Source: Salticus scenicus
Lineage: Eukaryota > Arthropoda > Arachnida > Araneae > Salticidae
Assembly (NCBI GenBank): GCA_963930645.1
Contig: OZ005655.1
Location: 134,444,956-134,508,955, forward strand
Length of the DNA: 64,000 bases
Reading direction: 5' to 3'
How positions within the stretch are numbered: position 1 is the stretch's first letter; each line of letters starts with the position of its first letter. The notes under the pieces are model-generated. The model was not told where the DNA came from. It ran no database searches and saw only the letters and a list, made by a program, of their open reading frames with translations. Of the stretch, positions 58,616 to 64,000 are shown in pieces. The position numbers were made by a program, and so were the translations under genes.

Positions 58616-59236
58616 CGAGCTGGAGTCTTCTTTTTTCGATTTTTATAAAAAGCACCCAAAAGTTTAAGGGTCATTTCTTGCCCCCCGGGGAGTTGTTGCA
58701 GCAAATTTGAACGCTATCCTATGTTTTCGACCATGCTCTTTAATTTAAGCGTGATTTGGTTTAAATCGGAATTTTACTCATTCATACTTCCCTTGTTAGT
58801 CGAATATCAGTTTGTTTGAATATAAAATTTACAAATTTCTATACAGTAGCTATTTTCTTAAATATGAAAACCTTTATGAAATTGATGACGTTAAAAGTTA
58901 CATACATACACACAGAAACAATAATAATATTTTCCATACAATAAAAACAATAAATACCCATTAAATAACAAAAAAAATGTTTTAAAAATCTCTAAAAATT
59001 TTAGCAAGTTTATTGATCAAATATAATGATAGAACTTTGTCTAGAAAAATGTGAGTCCTTGTGAAAAAAACGTATAATCCTTATCATAAAATATATTTTG
59101 ACTTGTGAAAATGTCTGCTTTTTTTCAATTTTATTCCATATTTTATTTAAAAACTAATTTTTATATTATTAGAAACCTGAAAACGGTTTATTTAAAAACA
59201 AACTTTTATAGCTCAAGGTTCAAAGTAAACAAAATA

Positions 59237-61800
59237 AGCCCTTCAGGAAGTAGGGCCATTACGAGAGTTAAGAAACTTCCCTGAAACATTAGTGGCATTT
59301 TCTATGTGGTGAAGCAAAATCAATAAAACTTTTGAAACATCTCTATATTGCTTTTTAATTAATTCAATAAATTATAGTAAGCTCTTTTATCTTTTAAATT
59401 GTAGAATAAAAGATTTATATTATGTGTAAAAAATGTTACATGTTTGAAATATTTAATCAATATGTTTTATAAACGAATAGGTTTAAAATCCGAACAATAT
59501 ACCAGGTGATTCAAAAGCCACAGAAAAAATAAAGTACATTACGCAAAAAGAATTGAAAAGTATGCGATTTTCAATAAAATGCGCAGAAATACATAGGATT
59601 TTTTTTTTTTTTTCATACGATGCAAGAGATTTACCAGCAAATTAATTTAAAAGTGCGTCATCAGGCGGCTCTCAAATAGCTATTTGCTAGTTTATTAATT
59701 TCTTAGCTGTTTAAAATGTAGTTTAATATTCCTGTGTTTAATATTGTGTTACTCTTTTTAGATTAAATCCCGTGCTCTGGAAGTATATTTAAAAACATTT
59801 TCAATAAAACAAACCCTTCAGAAAGTAGGGACATTACAGGAGTTTAGAAACGTCACAGAATCATTTGCGGAATTTTTTATATTATCTACCAATAGTACTT
59901 GGACACTTTCGGATTTAGACATAGAAAATTAGAATAGTTCTGTAGGAATCATCTTGAAACTTAAAAAATGTAAAAAACATGCTATACCTCATATATTTCA
60001 GCAAAAGAAGTGTCCTGAAGAGAAAAAAAGGGTCTAGTGTAAAAAAATTGTTAAACAAAAATCAAAATGTTTTATATTACCATGTAGAAAGTAATGTTTT
60101 AAATGTGTTTTTGGCTGTAACATGTGATTAGGAAAATATTTTTCATAATTTATATAAATATATATGAAGCTACGGCGTATATTCATGAAGATATCACTTT
60201 AAAAAATAATGGAAAAAAATGTATCATTTTTTTTAAATTATAACACGTAGAGTATTAGACGCAGTGCGAAACCTTCTTTAGGAAATTTGGCTTACTGTAT
60301 TAGACACAACATACTGCAGTCATAATGCAAAAATGTACTATGCATGCGCTAGTTTAAAAAAAATCCATTTGCATAATTAAATAGCCACCAGTATTGAACA
60401 ACTTATATGAAAACCCCAAATAAATATTGTGTAAATTCAAAATGTTATGAGAGAAATAATGAACAGAATTTTAGATCTTTTGAAAAAAAAAAGGAAGATG
60501 ATAGGGATTTTTATCAATATTTAATTAGTATCAACGAACACTGTATTACCATTGGGCATTGACTAAATCAAATTAAAACGTAAGTAAAACCCCTTATAGT
60601 TTAACTTGTCTTTTGAGCGAACTGAAATTCTGTTCATTCCATCTTTCATTACTTTTTTAATTTACACGATATTTCTTTGGGGTTTTCATATAAATTTCTC
60701 AATGCTTTTGGCTATTACATTATGCAAATGAATTTCTTTTAAAGCTAGCGCATACGTAGTTAAAAAAATATTTAGTAGAAATGCTTATATTTCTTAAGGT
60801 ATTTAACATTTTTTCATTCTGATTGCGGTATGCCGTGTCTAATGCAGTATGCCAATTTTTCTAAAAATGTCTTTGCACTGAGTCTAATACTCTACATATT
60901 ATAATATAAAAGTGTACTTTCTTTTGTAATTTCTTTAAAAGTATATTTCTTCCATAAATATATCTGGTAGCTTCAAAAAAATTTATGCAGATAATGAGAA
61001 AAATTCTCTTAATTACACCATAGCCAAAACGCATTTAAAGTATTACTTTTTACAGGGTGATCCATAACATTTTGACTTTTGTTTAATTTTTTCTTGTCCT
61101 CTTTTTATCTACAGGACACAACTTTTGCTGAAATATATGAGGTATAACATGTTCTTTACATTACCAAAGATTCGAAATGGTTCATGAAGAACTTTTCTAG
61201 GTATTAGACAAAACATCTGTGTCCAAATACTTATTGTTAGATAGTGTATGTGGTGAAAGGCAAAGCCAATAAAATTTTGAAACATCTCTATAATTTCTTT
61301 TAAGTAACTGACGAATTTAAAGTAAGCTCTTTTTTCTTTTTAATTGTAGAATGTCCATGTGTTGTCAATGTAGAATGTCCATGTGTTGACTTGTGTTACG
61401 TCAAAAAAATGCTGCATATTTGAAATACTTAATCAATATGTTTTAAAAAAGAATACATTATAAGTTCCTAACAATATAGTTTCAACAGACATAGAAAAAC
61501 ATAAAATTTATTAATAATAATAATAATAATGACAGTAGCACTATGCGGTTTTCACTGAAATGTACAGAAATACATGTGTTTTTTTTTTTTTTTTTTTTTT
61601 TTTTTTGTACGTTGCAAGAGATATTTTGGCAAATGAATTTAAAATTCCGTTATCAGGCTGCTCTGAAAAAAGCTTTTTGCTAGTTTATTATAATTATTAT
61701 TTTTTTGTTCAAGCTGTAGTTTAATATCCCTGTGTTCAATATTGCGTTAATCTTTTCTGAATAAGTCCGATGCTGGTAATGCATATTTAAAAACACACGT
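59237..61800. repeat. Complex inverted and direct duplication within copy B
   Basis: Two arms of about 630 bp are inverted (about 59850-60475 and 60625-61270). An example is GTAGAGTATTAGACGCAGTG at 60247 against CACTGAGTCTAATACTCTAC at 60877; the spacer is about 150 bp. A separate direct copy of about 61250-61800 lies at about 59310-59800. CCCTTCAGGAAGTAGGG-like sequence occurs at 59237 and 59817, at the joints. Copy A has a single version of this sequence (42290-43480), so the rearrangement is specific to B. Confidence 0.65.
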
Positions 61801-62017
61801 GATAAAATTTACGTTATAGCACGAGACTTGTTATAAAGCATTTTTTTTTTTTTTTTCATTTAAATCTCTTTGCACACGTGTGAACTGAATTTAACTATAT
61901 CAATTATACTAAATTTTCCCGAAACCTATTTAAATAATAATAAAAAAAATACACAATATCTCCATATATTTCTTTAAATAATCCAGCAATGATTATTTTT
62001 ATTTGTATTTTTTCTCA

Positions 62018-62438
62018 CAAGGAAATATTCAAAAAGTGTCGTCTTCAAAAAATATTAGAAAACATATATCTGATTTTATTCTTCATAAAACACCAGAAAG
62101 TGAAAAAATCATCGGCTGAAATGAATTACAGTGACCACGGAAAATTATCAAAGTTTAGCATTCTTGGCGATTTAGCGCTGTTATGCGATAAGTTTGCTAG
62201 CACTGAGATTGGCGTGTACAAACAGAACTGTGTTTTGCTTCTCCGCCGAGCACTCAAAATCAATCGTCTAACAGTGCGAAATAGGCAAATATGCTTAATT
62301 TTGATAATCTTTTGTGGTCGCTGAAATTCATTTCAGCCGGTAATTTTTTCACTTTCTCGTGTTTTATGAAGAGTAGAACCACATATATATATATATTTCA
62401 ATATTTTTTGAGGACGACACCTTTTTAATGTTTCCTTG
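62018..62438. mobile_element. CAAGG-ended inverted-repeat element E3 (421 bp), copy B only
   Basis: The left end CAAGGAAATATTCAAAAAGT and the reversed right end CAAGGAAACATTAAAAAGGT open arms of about 130 bp, which also pair GGCTGAAATGAATT with AATTCATTTCAGCC. TCA lies outside both ends (62015-62017 and 62439-62441). The matching point in copy A (43665-43680) has no element, though B also holds about 12 extra bases to the right of the element. The interior (about 62145-62310) has ordinary GC; a frame through it is not recognised as a gene and no tRNA-like module was found. Confidence 0.65.
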
Positions 62439-64000
62439 TCAGTTTGCTACTCTAAAATTTAAATATACGCTAGGAAAAAAAAAAAAAAAAGAAAAAAAGA
62501 AAGAAAAAATCTCTGACTGACATCTAAAAACTTAATTGTGTACTAAATATAGTTCCTTGTCATCCTATTGGTTCTAGTCTATTTTGCTAGCGAGTTCTAA
62601 AAACCGCTATTAGAATTCTAGATCGTTTTTTTTAAATGATCATGGGGTCAAACTCATTTAAAAATATCTGTAAATAAAAGAGAACTCAAGAAGCGAGTTT
62701 TGGTTTAGACAATCTTGGTTTATGACCAAATTCTAAGAAATCAAGCGAGAATTTCTCGCATTAGAATGGATCTATAGCCGTATCTAGAAAAGTAGAGACT
62801 AGGAATTCTCGATCATTTCATCCATCCAGGTACCTGCTTATTATTTGCTTACCCTATTCGCAGAGCTCTTAAATCTATATTTCTAGTTTACGAATTTAGA
62901 AAATGACTATTAAATTATTCGCTCTGGAAGGAGGCCGTATATTTTCTTTCTCAGTGTATATTCTGAACATATTTGGACTTCTTTTCCTAAAATCTTCTTA
63001 AACATATCTTCTAAGATTTATTTTTAATGTTTGACTGAAGAAAATTTCTTATAAATTCATGTTTTTTTTTCTTTTTTAATTATTAAAATTATGTTTTAGA
63101 GTGTAAATTATTGAAACAGGAACTATGCAATGAGTCTCTCCCGTTTTTAAAAAATTATTTAAATGTCACTGAACGAACTGTACATATTAATTTCAAAACA
63201 ATATAAGTACTATATATGCAGGAAATATTACGATATGAAATGAGTTATCTCTCATCCAATCGCTATTTCTTTGTCGATAAATTTAAACAAAATATCATGC
63301 GTTTTATGAACTTTGCAATTTAGTCTCTCTATAGTATTGAACCGATACTGCTCTATTAAGAATGGTTTAATACTAGTATTATTGAGAATATATAAAAACG
63401 TAAAATGGTAATAATAATAATAAGTAAAGAAATATTATGAAAATAAATGTTTTGTCTTAAAAATTCTCATGTACAAGCTTTTAAAAAAATAAAGCACGTT
63501 TCTTTCATTTTTTATAGCATATGTTCATAAAATATTTTATTTGCATTAAATTTAGGTGACCAAAAATATTTTTAACTCCTAGTTAATAATCTAATATTGT
63601 TTTTATATCATATATATAGACAATATAATAGATTTTAATAAAAAGTCTTCTGGGTAGATGTTTCTGCAATATATATAAAATAATATCCATTTTAAAACTT
63701 AAATATTTTTAATTTTCTTTATATTCAGAATTATTCATTTTTATCTGTTCTAAAGAAACACACTTAATTAACGTTTACTTTGATTTATCTATTAGTAATC
63801 AGGAGACTGCAATTAGACTAAATCACTTACTTTTAAACTTTAAGAACCTTCTTAAAGGAAGCACCTTTTAATGAATAAAAAAATATATATTTGAAATTGA
63901 GAAACACAAAAATATCTCTACTAATTGCATTAAAAAGGGAAAATACTTTGTCTTGTCGTAGTGATGCCACTCGTAAAATGAAATTTCTTGCAATCAATTA

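Larger units (their letters stand above)
57347..58795. mobile_element. Harbinger-like inverted-repeat element E2 (1449 bp) with tRNA-like arms
   Basis: The ends CAAGGGAAGTATGAATGAGT are inverted, with TTA outside both (57344-57346 and 58796-58798). The arms match closely for about 105 bp, then diverge but stay recognisable to about 150 bp. Each arm has a tRNA-like module at about 185-250 bp from its tip, and the two modules are different sequences. The interior is AT-rich (57605-58540) without a transposase. Same size class, termini and layout as E1. Confidence 0.75.
53440..64000 (+). repeat. Segmental duplication, copy B (continues past the window end)
   Basis: Direct-orientation counterpart of 35975-45400. 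It lacks the 1.86-kb block and the ~770-bp block seen in copy A. It gains a 441-bp MITE (55998-56438), a ~4.1-kb stretch (about 56590-60720) containing E2 and an inverted duplication, and E3 (62018-62438). Homology runs to the last base of the window. Confidence 0.8.

Noticed and set aside
61989..62324. 111-codon plus-strand frame
   Set aside because: Spans the E3 terminus and interior; the first part is AT-rich terminal repeat and no domain is recognisable.

Overview
This is eukaryotic nuclear DNA. It is very AT-rich and full of homopolymer runs, (TA)n, (TAA)n and (TTTA)n microsatellites, satellite arrays and short DNA transposons, with no operons and almost no open coding sequence. The mix of an intact mariner, pogo/Tigger ends, piggyBac-, CACTA- and Harbinger-like MITEs, a tRNA-derived SINE and a chemoreceptor-like exon fits an arthropod, possibly an arachnid. 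The taxon is inference, since no species-diagnostic gene is present.

Layout. 0-9 kb: two pogo/Tigger-like ends, a decayed BED-finger ORF, a duplicated low-complexity repeat, a Helitron-like end, a TTAA-flanked MITE and a 426-bp element with a 6-bp target duplication. 9.25-14.03 kb: a composite satellite, in which a ~165-bp AGC/GCT-rich array abuts a higher-order array of ~630-bp units built from ~170-bp subunits. 14.4-15.4 kb: a perfect 50-bp palindrome and two smaller tandem repeats. 17.0-18.9 kb: the first copy of a segmental duplication, followed on the minus strand by a frameshifted gene fragment resembling a gustatory receptor C-terminus, then a complete SINE with a 12-bp target duplication. 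22-25 kb: two more tandem arrays with periods of 148 and 172 bp. 26.1-27.6 kb: an intact mariner, the only convincing full-length protein gene. 28-34.4 kb: a TTAA-flanked MITE and a 1.43-kb inverted-repeat element carrying a tRNA-like module in each arm. 36.0-45.4 kb and 53.4-64.0 kb: two large diverged direct copies (A and B) of one segment. 51.05-53.3 kb: a second higher-order array, in inverted orientation to the one at 10.6-14 kb.

There is no pathway here; the interactions are between repeats. The A/B duplication works as an internal experiment. Several MITEs are present in one copy and absent at the matching site in the other, so they moved after the duplication. A long-TIR MITE and a candidate 110-bp exon are shared by both copies and so predate it. 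The least familiar feature is a group of elements with CAAGG termini and 3-bp target duplications. Two of the three hold tRNA-like (box A/box B) modules pointing inward from both arms.

All alignments were made by eye, so boundaries of repeats and duplications are approximate unless a terminal repeat and target duplication are given.
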